Origin: Owenia fusiformis
Taxonomy: Eukaryota > Annelida > Polychaeta > Sabellida > Oweniidae
Assembly: GCA_903813345.2 (NCBI GenBank)
Contig: CAIIXF020000008.1
Location: forward strand, 31,272,867 to 31,336,866
Length of the DNA: 64,000 bases
Direction of reading: 5' to 3'
Shown here: positions 54,520 to 64,000 of the stretch, piece after piece
How positions within the stretch are numbered: the first letter of the stretch is position 1
How the letters are laid out: the number at the start of each line of letters is the position of its first letter
Translations under genes and position numbers: made by a program
The notes under the pieces: model-generated
Seen by the model: the letters and a program-made list of their open reading frames with translations, nothing else
Told to the model about the DNA's origin: nothing
Databases searched by the model: none

Positions 54520-56925
54520 CAGTGTGTCAAATAAGTCCCGTCCCCCCCTCTACAGCCAAGACCTTAATAGATGGTACCTAGTGTGATATACCATTGGAAA
54601 GATCATCCAAAGTTACGTTAACTCACCAACTCTCAAGTAATTTGGATGAAAGGACAGGTGGCGGTAAACCCCTCTTTTAGCCCCCCTACAAAACAAGTAT
54701 ATATTGACATGGAATTGAAGAGGAAGTATGACTCATTACTTAAAATGTGATTTCTGAGAGTTTTGACATTTGACCTTGACACTAGGGTGGTTTAAAGGTC
54801 AACTTTGAGAGTTGCTATTTTTGTCAAAATTTTTCTGTTTCTAATCCAAGAAATGAGAGCAATTGGCTTTATTTTGATTGTGACTGATAAAAAGACATGT
54901 GAATAGAAATAAAACTTTTTTTAATAAATTATCACGGGCAATTACCTGAAAATCTTGAGAATAAATACCGATATGGGCATCTTTATGGGGACTAAATTTT
55001 CTTGTTTCAAAAAGGATTGCTCTTGTTGCCTTTTGAGACTCTAACAGTATCTTAAGCATGTTTTAAGAGTTGAGATGTGATTATTATTTTAAATGCCCAT
55101 GGGCAATTAGTATAAAATGACTGAAATTAAATGCACACAAGGACACTTCAAAAAGAATGGATTTTCTTATTTCAATTGCTTCTCGCCAGTTTTCTAAACA
55201 TGTTTGCCATATTCTAAATAGTTATAGGGTCACTTTTACTAAATGCCCATTGGCATTTGGCATTTTATTTGGCATTTGAAATTAAAATGTTTGAATGTAC
55301 ACTTACTTTTAAAGTTATTTGCCAATTTGCAGTTCCCATATTTGAAACACAAATAATTCAGAGAAATCCTCTCTCAATATATATCATAAAATATAAGGCA
55401 GCATCATGTATGAATGGCATGACACTCAAAGGATTGCCTAAAATAATTTCTACTTATTCCCTATTTAGAAAAACACTCAGGCCATTCAAATATTTTCTTA
55501 TAATAATGTCACTAAATTCTATGTTTTCAGAAAAACAAAATGTCCCCATGTACTCTCTACTTGTAATGTATATAAATGACAAAGGGAATTGTGATCTTGG
55601 ATTATATTGTAGCGAAATGAGTTCCAAGATTGATTAAAAACTACATGTATATAAACTTCATTAACAAGGTCATCTGAACTCAAGAGGTGTGTTACTTGCT
55701 TTGGCACAATGTTTTATTGCATTTTCACTCTTAAATAATATATAAAACCCTTTAAATAAATGAAGGTTTTGTAGTTTTTAATATAAGGCTCTTCATCAGA
55801 ATGCCAACATATAATTAATTTTGGATGGCCTAATCTGTACATGCAGTTATGTAGTGTACATCTGTATGCCCAGGTTAGCAGCCATATTGAAACCATAAAC
55901 CAGTCAGGCTTATTTTCATCACCAAAGTTAAGTTTTAGTGGTGAGCCCAAACTCCCACAAAAATGATATTTGCAGAGAAGTTACTTTACAGTCTCTGCAT
56001 TATACAGTTTCAATACATTTTTTGTGGGATTGTGGGCTGACCGTTAATTTTTCAATGAAAGGGAATGAGCACCATGCTAAAACCTGATAACAAAGTGAAC
56101 GAAAAATGACAATGTTTTCTAGATTTCCATAGGTAAACTACATACATCGCTTGATTTTGTCAATTTTCTTCTCCGAATACTTGTATGCCATATGTTCCAT
56201 ATATTAAATTCTATATAATGATAAGTTTTGATATTATTTTGATGGTAAACATAATGTGTACCCATATTCAGACAGCCTTGTGATAGGGGTTCTTACTGCC
56301 AATTTTTCAAAGAAACGGAGAACTAATGCCACTTTTTGAAATTGCACATCTCAAGAAGAAAGGTTTATCTACAACTTGCAATCGGTTTTAAAAGTAAATG
56401 GAAGAATGAGTTTTTCAGAAAAAGTCTAAGTGGACCAATAGTCTGTTAAATGGACCTGTTCTTTATCTATATTTTGATAGTATCCTTTATAGTTAGTGTA
56501 CTCTCTTCCAATGGCCCTTTTTGCGCCAAAATGAGAAGGATTTGACCTCAAAAATATTGGCATTCCACCTGTTACCAAAGAGTTTTCACTATCACTATCC
56601 TCACCCCTCTATTTTCTACACACATAACCCTATGCAGAAATTGGTTGAATTTACAGCCAAACACAAAATGTTGACATTTTGGGTTCCTTTGACTTCTGAT
56701 GCCCGATTCTAAAAATCCTGCCTAAAATATGTAAAATTGCCATGTTTTTAGGTCTATGGTCACCTCAATTGATACAATGTAGCAATTTGTAACATTGATT
56801 GACAGGTTTCAGCTATATGCCAATCAACGTAACTTTGGACAATCTATCCAATGATATATCACACTTGATACCATATATCTTGGTTTTGGCTGTAGAGGGG
56901 GGGACGGGACTTATTTGACACCCTG
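54520..56925. mobile_element. 2.4-kb element with about 105-bp inverted ends nested in the transposon intron
   Basis: The left end (cagtgtgtcaaataagtccc, then gtccccccctctacagcc) and the right end (ggctgtagagggggggacgg, then gacttatttgacaccctg) are inverted copies for about 105 bases. The right side is flanked by TA. The first bases match the MITE at 4810-5040. Inner open frames (for example 126 codons at 55257) show no transposase pattern. It is probably a non-autonomous Tc1/mariner-related element. Confidence 0.75.
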
Positions 56926-57772
56926 TATGTTAAGGTAATTCTGTATGATAAAAATGTTGATGCAATCCTCCATAGAGTCACATGTTAATTTTTAGATATC
57001 AATCACGCCTTCCCAAAATTGTCTTCATCTTTCAGTTTTGCACAAAGAGTGCACTAATGTACCTAGGAAACACTGTTAAGAGAAGATTTTTTTGATAAAA
57101 TATATAAAAAAAACTAGAAAATTCAGTGAGAACATTTTGTGAAAATTTTCTGGATTTTCTAACTGATTTTTCTTAAAAATAACATGTGACTCTATCGAGG
57201 ATTGGATCAAAATTTCTATCATAAAGAACAACCTCTATAAATTGAATTCTTGTAAAATTAGAAAAATTTATTCCATAAAGTTCATGAAACTGCTCCCATA
57301 ATTAAGAAGACTTCACTTTCACACCCTTGGTACATGCAGCTAGCAGAAATGAACCAGTATGGTACAAAAGCTGACTGGCACAGTCCAATGATTATTTTTT
57401 AATTTAAATCGACCATAAATTTTGCCATATCCAATTTAAAATCTGTGATGCTTCCAAGTACTTAGAAACACTCAATTTTTGAAAGATTTTTGAACGAAGC
57501 AAAACTTTCAGCACAATTTTCCATTTAAGTGGGAGGGATTTAATATGGGGTTTATTCCGTCCAAGGGACAATATGATATTTCCTGAGGGCCCATATTTTC
57601 ACATTATAAACCCATATTGAATCCCTCTCAGTAAATAAGCTTTTTATCCCATGATATTAATAACTCTCTTCATGAAACCATTAGTTCAAAATCCATATCT
57701 GAATTTTGTATGAAACAAAACCAGACTATATTTAATTAGTTTTACAAAAACTTTATGATGTTTTGAAACATA

Positions 57773-57845
57773 GGGTGTCCCAAAAAATGCCACAAAACTA
57801 CATATATTATATATGTATTTTGTGGCACTTTTTTGGGACATCCTG
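57773..57845. mobile_element. 73-bp hairpin MITE, gggtgtcccaaaaaa ends
   Basis: The arms gggtgtcccaaaaaatgcca and tggcacttttttgggacatc are inverted, with an atatat centre and TA on the right. It is in the transposon intron. Confidence 0.75.
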
Positions 57846-57899
57846 TATAAAAACTTAATTATATAACATAAACACATCAACATCTAAAAAATTGAACAA

Positions 57900-59000
57900 T
57901 ACATGTGCACTATGGGGGTAGAAGTCCTGCTCGAAAGCTGATTTTCAAAATGGCCGCTCATTTCAAAATGGTGGCCATTTTAGTGCCGATTTGACAGTTA
58001 TTTAGGTACAGTGTATAGAACTGTAATAGCAATGTGTTTTAAATGTAAAAAGTTCTATAGGACATTAGTCAAGCTAGACCTGAAAATGGCGTCTTTTACG
58101 TGCTATTTTACAATTTTTGCAATTACTCGAAAAGTAGTGGAGCGATTATGTTCATATTTGGTATGTGACTACTTATTAGCATGACACACTGTTTTATGAC
58201 ACTTTGGCTAGAAGGCGGCCATTTTGAAAATGGCCGCCATTTTTAAACGTGTTATTTTATGTCCTTTACTATAACTCAAAAAGTAATAGAGCGATTTTGT
58301 TCATATTTGATATGTGAATACTCATAAGCATAGTTCCCTGTCTAATGACAATTTGGCCGCCATTTTGACACGTGTTATTTTACGTTCTGAGCATGGCACA
58401 CTGTTTTATGACACTTTGGCAGCCATGTAAAGTTTTGTCTATATGCATTTCCTGGCCAACTGATAAGCTTTTGGGCATTCTTGATAAGGGGTAAGGTGGC
58501 CATTTTGGATTTTTTGGCGTCCCGAATAATCTTGTATACAGGTTTCTGTATACAATTTGAGGGATTCATTTGAAATTTTCAGGGATGTTTCTACTTATGA
58601 AAGTTCAGAACTGATTAGTTTTTCGGCATTCTTGGTAAATGTTAAGGTGGCCATTTTGGATTTTACGTCCTAAAATCTTGTGTCTCAAGGCTTGTCTACA
58701 GGTTTCCACTCCAACCGTTTGAGGGATTCATTTGAAATTTTCAGGGATGTTTCTACCTATGAAAGTTTAGAACTGATTAGTTTTTTGGCATTCTGGGTAA
58801 AAGTTAAGGCAGCAATTTTGGATTTTATGTTCTTAAATCTTGTCTGTCAAGGCTTGTCTTCAGGTTTCCAGCCAAACCATTTGATGGATTCTTTGGAAAT
58901 TTTAAGGAATGTTTCTACCTATGAAAGTTTAGAACTGATTAGTTTTTTAGGCAGTCTGGGTAAAGGTTAGGGTGGCCATTTTGGATGTTCCGTTACAAAA
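57900..59000. repeat. ggccatttt repeat block, related to the 10481 element
   Basis: It starts with gtcctgctcgaaagctgatt and caaaatggccgctcatttca. It then has repeated units with aaaatggccgccattttt, and finally about three units of roughly 120 bp containing tatgaaagtt.agaactgatt and ggtggccattttgga. Terminal sequences of the 10481 element are not seen here. Short open frames (for example 58680-58970) are repeat read-through. Confidence 0.6.
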
Positions 59001-59224
59001 ACTGTATTCTATTCAAGGGTGCGATTCTGTTCACACTGTGCCTTGTTAAATTTTCTATTAAAAATGGGCTGATTCCCCTCCGTTCATTATGTTCCATCAC
59101 CAGGCATATAAATCACTTTATAGAAAATTATATCATTTTGAAAAAGGTATATCATATACTTATATATTTTATGTGTGCGATAGACTGTATTGGCACAATT
59201 TAAAAATGAGTAATATTTTTTCAG

Positions 59225-62200
59225 CACACTGAACTGAGAAATAATGGAGACCCAATAACTTCATGCAGCTCTCAACTTAGAAAACAGCTGATTGGACTTG
59301 ACTTTGGACTTGCTGACAAGTTCATGGATGCCAACGATCTTGAGGACTCTTGGTCAGCTATCAATATTGAAGAACCTTTGTTGACATTTTTTTCTGTATT
59401 GTTTAGCATAGATAAAGGTGAAATCAGCAATGGTTCTAGTGCTAGGGCAAGAAAGGTGGTAACAACCTTTCAAATTCTTCATAATATCGTAAATGATGGT
59501 AAAGTCAAATCACCTCTTATTGTTATGAATGCAGAATTGATCCACCAAACATGCAAGAGTAAAACACTTATTACATGTTTAAATCACCAGGGCATTTGTA
59601 TGAGTTATAATGAGCTTGACAAATACCACATGAATATGGCAAAGCTTAGTATGGCAACTAGCAATGAAAAGGGAATGCCACTACCAAGCAATCTAAATCC
59701 CCAAGAATTTACAATAGGTGCCCTTGATAACTTTGATCACGAAGAGTCCACATTGAGTGGAATAAATGGCACACATGACTCCGTGACCGTTTTGTTCCAA
59801 AACTCACCCATGGTAAAGTTATCCAAACCAAGCATTTCATCTAGCAACATACAGGATATTGATTCCAAGAGGTTTGGTACATTAGAATGTCAAAGTCTGA
59901 GAGAATATGTAAAGCCAGCAGCAAAGCCAAAGTTGCCAGAATCTTATACTGTAGACAAGGAGCTGTATAAAATGAATGAAACTGCACAGAAGAAGGTTGA
60001 GACAGTCAACACAACATGGACATTGTCCAGACTAGACATCAACAAAATAAAGGCAGGTGATATAGATCCCAAGACTGATGATCAGAAAATACCTTCATGG
60101 TCGTCTTTCTGTTCTTTGATGATAAAAGATGGCTTAATAGTGAAAATAGTTGGCTTTCCTCCAGTTTTGCCATATCCTGTGACTGATTATGCCACTGTTT
60201 TCACAGCAATGATGAACTTCGTCAGTATTCTCGATCAACTCACCGGACAAAGCTTTTTCCCCATGTTCAGTGATGAGGGTGTGTATAGAATGGCCAAACC
60301 ATTGCAACTACTGCATCCGGAGCTCTTCAAAAACCTAATTCTAGGCATGGGATCATTTCACATGACAAAAATACTTTGTGGCAACATAGGGAAGTATTTG
60401 CGTGGATCTGGAGTAGAAGTCCTCCTCACAGAGTGTGGAGTCTTTGGAAGTAAAATAGTAGAATCTTCCATCATGACAGGGAAACATTACATCAGATCTA
60501 TCAAAGCTTTCTTTATATTAGCAGAGGCAATGGAACGTCTGCAGTGGGCAGAATTTCTCAAGCAGTCAGATGTGTCAGAATATAGCAATGAGCTAGCACT
60601 CATTCAGGATATTCAAGCCAGCTCTACAGACAAAAACCAGGAAATAGCTATCGGAAAAATGGCTGAAATTCATGAAGCTGACTTACAAATTTTCAAAGAT
60701 TTTCAGCGATTCAAAGAACAAAGTTGTAGTTCTGAAACATGCAAATTCTTTCAATACTTTATTCACATGACAGATGTGTTGAAGATGATGATTCGTGCTG
60801 ATAGGACTGGTGATTGGTTGCTCCATCTTCAAGCAGTTCAAGATGCATTACCAATATATGCTGCCTTTGACAGCACTAATTATATTAAATGGTGCTCCAT
60901 GTATTTGGAGGATATGAGGAAATTACCTGAAGTAGCTCCTGAGGTATATGATAATTTCATGTATGGAGGCTTTGTTGTGAAGCGCACCGAGGGATCCTTT
61001 AATGCTGTAGCTGCTGACATGGGACTTGAGCAGACCATTAATAGGTCTGCTAAGAGCTCTGCTGGAATTATTGGTCAGACTAAACAAAAAAAATATGTGA
61101 CAGAATGGCTTCTAATTCATCATGAAATGCTCCTTGTCAAATCCTTATTCAAGGATTTGTGTGGTGTATCTAAGACACAAGATAATGATGTATACCTCCA
61201 CCATGAATTCAATGAAAATGAGACAAAGAATATGAATACCCATGTGAATGACATAATAGCCTATATTGAAGAGCATGAAAATCCATTTTCTCTACAAGCA
61301 ATCAAGGCACAACCAAAATTGCATAACATATTGACACAGGAAGTGATGCCTGATGAAGTACGGAATAGTGTTCTACAAGTATCCATGACTGGGAGCACAG
61401 TATACAGAAATATTAGAAGAGAAAGATTCATTGAGAAAACTACAGATATTTCAGCTACAGTAAAGAGACAAAATGTTAGGACTTTCACCACAGTAGGACA
61501 GAATGAGAAGAAGAAACAACAAAAGAAGAAAACCTACAAGAAGAAAGGAACTGCACAAAGGACACTTGATATTGCAAATGAGAGAAAATATGACTTCAGC
61601 AAACTACTGGAATATGATCTCATGGAGGAAAACTACTTATTTGATGAAAAAAACCTGATGACATCTCCCACAAAAGCCCAGTTAGTCAAGGAATTAGAGA
61701 AACAACTAACTAAGGAAGACATGGTATATCCATCTGATTGGTCAGCTGATGTCCCATCATCATGTATCATAGATGTGATGGCTCATATAAGGAGAATTTC
61801 CTCATCACAGAAATTGAAAACAACCAAAACATTTGGAGAATTGTCATCCTCTATAGTTACAAGTGCAATACAGATTGCAAGACTGACTAAGTCAACGCGT
61901 ATTGACTTTGTCTTTGATTCCTACATTACTCAATCAGTGAAAGATTCTGAGAGAAAACGCAGATCGAAGACTACTGCAATTGAAGTAGGAATTATTAATG
62001 AGAGTACACTGATTCCTCTGAATATGGACACCTTTTGGGGAAGTAATTCCAACAAAGAGCAACTACAATTATTGTTGAGAAAATCAATACAAAAAGTGGC
62101 AAGTAGTTACACAAATATAATGTTTGTTTTAAGTGGAACAGTCAGCAATTCACCAGAGTTGTCCATGAAATGCGAAAGCTTCAATGTTCCCTCAACAAGC

Positions 62201-63061
62201 AACACCCCGTGTATCAATAAACCAATAGAAGAAGCAGATACTAGAATGCTTCCCCATATAGTAGATGCCTTAAAGAATAACATATGTAGAGTGTCTGTCA
62301 TATCAAATGACACTGATGTCTTTGTCATGGTTTTGCACTATGCAGAAAAACTAAAGGACTATGGAGCATCAGAGATATGGATACGAGCTGGCATCGGGGA
62401 CTCAACAAGATATCTTCCTATGCATACATTAGCACTGAGAGTTGATGAGAATATAAGCAAAGCTTTACCTGCAATTCACTTCCTTACTGGTTCAGATGTT
62501 ACAAGTAAAGTTGGTACAAAACCTGCAGCATTGAAAGTAAAACCAGAATACATTCAAGGTTTAGCAACCTTTGGGGAGAACCTAAGTGATGAAAATTGCA
62601 GTAAAGCTGAAGTGTTTCTTGTACAAGTTTTGAAATCTGGGTCAAAATGTAGGACCATGAATAAATTTAGGAACTGGATGTACCATCACTCAAAATCAGC
62701 TCAAATAAGCTCATTGCCACCCACATCACACCTACTAACAGACCACATAAAACGAGCTCACTTAGCCACATATCAAGTCCAGCATGTTCTAGATGAAGAA
62801 GCTGTAACACTTGATCCCCTACAATATGGCTACATGAAGGACCCCACAAATGATTCTCTTATCCCAAAGCAGGACATAAGGATTTGGCCTGAAGATTTGA
62901 TAAAGCAATGTACATGCAAAACTTGCAGCCAGGCATCATGTGGATGCAAACAGAGTGGGCAACACTGCATATCATTCTGCAAATGCACAAGTTTACAAAC
63001 AAATAAATGTAAAAATCCCTTTTTAAAAGAGAGTGAACTTTTGGAGGCAATGCTTAATTAA
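59225..63061 (+). CDS. Transposon protein, exon 2: FEN1/XPG-like acidic motifs and C-terminal CXC-like cluster
   Basis: It follows an attttttcag acceptor and is open in the phase set by exon 1 (HTELRNNGDP...) for 1,278 codons to TAA. In full-protein numbering, a lysine-rich stretch near 1126-1140 may be a nuclear signal. FVFDSY (D1265), EEADTR (E1369, E1370, D1372), SNDTDVFV (D1396, D1398) and LTGSDVTSK (D1458) follow the order and rough spacing of FEN1/XPG catalytic acids (human FEN1 D86, E158/E160, D179/D181, D233). From about 1596 to 1629 a cluster CTCKTC...CGC...C...CKC resembles Tesmin/TSO1 CXC DNA-binding motifs. Similar unnamed large proteins occur in many invertebrate genomes, as I recall. 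Function is unproven; a nuclease for mobility is inference. Confidence 0.7.
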   Translation, partial: HTELRNNGDPITSCSSQLRKQLIGLDFGLADKFMDANDLEDSWSAINIEEPLLTFFSVLFSIDKGEISNGSSARARKVVTTFQILHNIVNDGKVKSPLIVMNAELIHQTCKSKTLITCLNHQGICMSYNELDKYHMNMAKLSMATSNEKGMPLPSNLNPQEFTIGALDNFDHEESTLSGINGTHDSVTVLFQNSPMVKLSKPSISSSNIQDIDSKRFGTLECQSLREYVKPAAKPKLPESYTVDKELYKMNETAQKKVETVNTTWTLSRLDINKIKAGDIDPKTDDQKIPSWSSFCSLMIKDGLIVKIVGFPPVLPYPVTDYATVFTAMMNFVSILDQLTGQSFFPMFSDEGVYRMAKPLQLLHPELFKNLILGMGSFHMTKILCGNIGKYLRGSGVEVLLTECGVFGSKIVESSIMTGKHYIRSIKAFFILAEAMERLQWAEFLKQSDVSEYSNELALIQDIQASSTDKNQEIAIGKMAEIHEADLQIFKDFQRFKEQSCSSETCKFFQYFIHMTDVLKMMIRADRTGDWLLHLQAVQDALPIYAAFDSTNYIKWCSMYLEDMRKLPEVAPEVYDNFMYGGFVVKRTEGSFNAVAADMGLEQTINRSAKSSAGIIGQTKQKKYVTEWLLIHHEMLLVKSLFKDLCGVSKTQDNDVYLHHEFNENETKNMNTHVNDIIAYIEEHENPFSLQAIKAQPKLHNILTQEVMPDEVRNSVLQVSMTGSTVYRNIRRERFIEKTTDISATVKRQNVRTFTTVGQNEKKKQQKKKTYKKKGTAQRTLDIANERKYDFSKLLEYDLMEENYLFDEKNLMTSPTKAQLVKELEKQLTKEDMVYPSDWSADVPSSCIIDVMAHIRRISSSQKLKTTKTFGELSSSIVTSAIQIARLTKSTRIDFVFDSYITQSVKDSERKRRSKTTAIEVGIINESTLIPLNMDTFWGSNSNKEQLQLLLRKSIQKVASSYTNIMFVLSGTVSNSPELSMKCESFNVPSTSNTPCINKPIEEADTRMLPHIVDALKNNICRVSVISNDTDVFVMVLHYAEKLKDYGASEIWIRAGIGDSTRYLPMHTLALRVDENISKALPAIHFLTGSDVTSKVGTKPAALKVKPEYIQGLATFGENLSDENCSKAEVFLVQVLKSGSKCRTMNKFRNWMYHHSKSAQISSLPPTSHLLTDHIKRAHLATYQVQHVLDEEAVTLDPLQYGYMKDPTNDSLIPKQDIRIWPEDLIKQCTCKTCSQASCGCKQSGQHCISFCKCTSLQTNKCKNPFLKESELLEAMLN

Positions 63062-63627
63062 TGTTTTATGCTGATAAAATGAACTGTTTTAATCAAATAT
63101 CACAAAACAAATTGAATGTAACAGTTGTTTTCTAGTCTCTTATTTTACAATGGATTGGAATTTAGGTAGAATCAGATCAGGGAGCAGTTTTCAAAAATAT
63201 TTATGTCATATTCGTAATCACATCTATTTTCTAGAAATTCAAAGCAGTGCATTCTTTATTAAAAAATAGAGGTATTTCTGTTAATACGTTCAAGTGTTTT
63301 GCTGTGGATATATATACTTTGAATCTGAAATATGGTTACATTATTTCATAAAATAGCATGTATCTATTAAGAGGTACAATATTTGAAATGGTCAGGAAGA
63401 CTTGGGGAGGCTAAAAGCCCATTTTGCTTTCAATTTTGTCATTTGTCTCTATGTTTCTTACTTTGCCTTCAAAAATCATACATGATTTACAAACAAATGA
63501 AACTTATAGAAAAATATATTTTCTATAGATGGCGCCTTTTATGCATGGTTTCATTCTGTCTATAATGTATTCATTAATAACCGTAATTGTCAACCATGAG
63601 CTTAACTTGTCTAAATATATATTTTTC

Positions 63628-64000
63628 TACTTGTTACATCATGTTAGGTTTACCTTAGAAATAAAAAAGCATATGTATTTGGTAATATGTAAAAACTGAT
63701 ATTTTGTCAAATTTCTTCCACTTTTACAAAAAATTTTTTTTCTAAGTTCCCATGTCCCACATATATTAATTTGATACTGCATCATATGTCCCCTTTAAGG
63801 TTCTAATTATTACACCAATAATAACAATTTTATCTACCATAACAGCCTCAGAATAATAAACTTTATAAGGTAGACCCTTGATTATAGGTGGCGCTTCTGT
63901 ATATTTGAGGCAAAATGACCCATCAAATGACCTTCCAGGATCACCTAAAAATTCAAATGCATAGTTTAGGATGTAGTCTCTAAGGAAACAGCAAAAAAAT
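63628..64000 (-). repeat. Right terminal inverted repeat of the 12-kb transposon, cut by the window end
   Basis: This is the reverse complement of 52045-52419 with differences at only a few bases and small length changes in T/A runs. It is still matching at position 64000. It contains an aataaa at about 63661 that could serve the transposon gene as a polyadenylation signal. Confidence 0.9.

Larger units (their letters stand above)
54486..59224 (+). other. 4.7-kb intron of the transposon gene
   Basis: The donor is ttg|gtaatt and the acceptor is ttttttcag|cac, both phase 0. Most of its length is later insertions: 54520-56925, 57773-57845 and the ggccatttt block 57900-59000. The stretch 56926-57770 shows nothing I can name. 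Confidence 0.7.
52045..64000 (+). mobile_element. DNA transposon of about 12 kb with long terminal inverted repeats, right end at or beyond the window edge
   Basis: Bases 52045-52419 recur inverted at 63628-64000 with only a few differences. Between them is one two-exon gene on the plus strand (53385-63061). The match continues to the last base of the window, so the true outer ends and target duplication cannot be set. The element may start somewhat before 52045. It sits in the spectrin intron after exon 48, in the same orientation as the gene. There is no reverse transcriptase, integrase, polymerase B or capsid-type frame, so it is not a retroelement or Polinton on present evidence. I cannot match it to a known transposon superfamily. 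Confidence 0.85.

Noticed and set aside
55257-55637. 126-codon frame inside the nested 2.4-kb element
   Set aside because: Its composition is low in complexity and resembles no transposase or other family I know. It is most likely a chance frame in AT-rich DNA.
52045-64000. Polinton or other virus-like element
   Set aside because: Length and long inverted ends are suggestive, but I find no polymerase B, retroviral-type integrase, protease, packaging ATPase or capsid-like frame. Only one spliced gene is present.
1-64000. tRNA, rRNA or other structured RNA genes
   Set aside because: Reading both strands, I saw no cloverleaf with conserved tRNA box sequences and no rRNA-like segment. The strong stems seen are inverted-repeat elements.

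Overview
The window is eukaryotic, animal, AT-rich nuclear DNA. It is built of short exons separated by introns full of small inverted-repeat elements and tandem repeats. I cannot name the species. A beta-heavy spectrin gene with very long introns and this repeat load fits an invertebrate, but that is an inference.

Positions 1589-51745 hold the central and C-terminal part of one plus-strand gene, read here as beta-heavy spectrin (karst/SPTBN5 family). I placed 48 consecutive coding exons. Every junction has GT/AG sites and every reading phase fits the next exon, giving about 2,726 residues with no stop. The first exon carries the second half of an SH3 domain. Twenty-five spectrin-repeat starts follow. 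In beta-heavy spectrin the SH3 domain lies in repeat 5 of 30, so these are repeats 6 to 30. The 5' part (actin-binding domain, repeats 1-5, first half of SH3) lies before the window. The end of repeat 30 and the expected PH domain lie beyond it.

The most unusual feature of the spectrin gene is that exon edges have been copied into neighbouring introns. There are six copies at exactly 139-bp spacing before exon 8, three copies at exactly 108-bp spacing before exon 26, a 30-33 bp array of donor sites after exon 13, an old partial copy before exon 3, and a 51-bp frame-neutral exon copy at 22049-22099 whose differences from exon 5 are mostly synonymous.

From about 52045 to beyond the window end lies a roughly 12-kb DNA transposon with near-identical inverted ends of about 375 bp. 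It sits in the spectrin intron after exon 48. It carries one two-exon gene for a 1,645-residue protein. This has two CxxC...H...C modules, a lysine-rich stretch, acidic motifs in the order and approximate spacing of FEN1/XPG nucleases, and a C-terminal cysteine-rich CXC-like cluster. I see no DDE transposase, polymerase, reverse transcriptase or capsid gene. The intron of this gene has itself taken in a 2.4-kb inverted-repeat element, a small hairpin element and a stretch of ggccatttt repeats.

The large intron 3 (2975-17616) and most other introns hold several families of non-autonomous inverted-repeat elements, minisatellites and unassigned AT-rich DNA. No RNA genes or other protein-coding genes could be supported.
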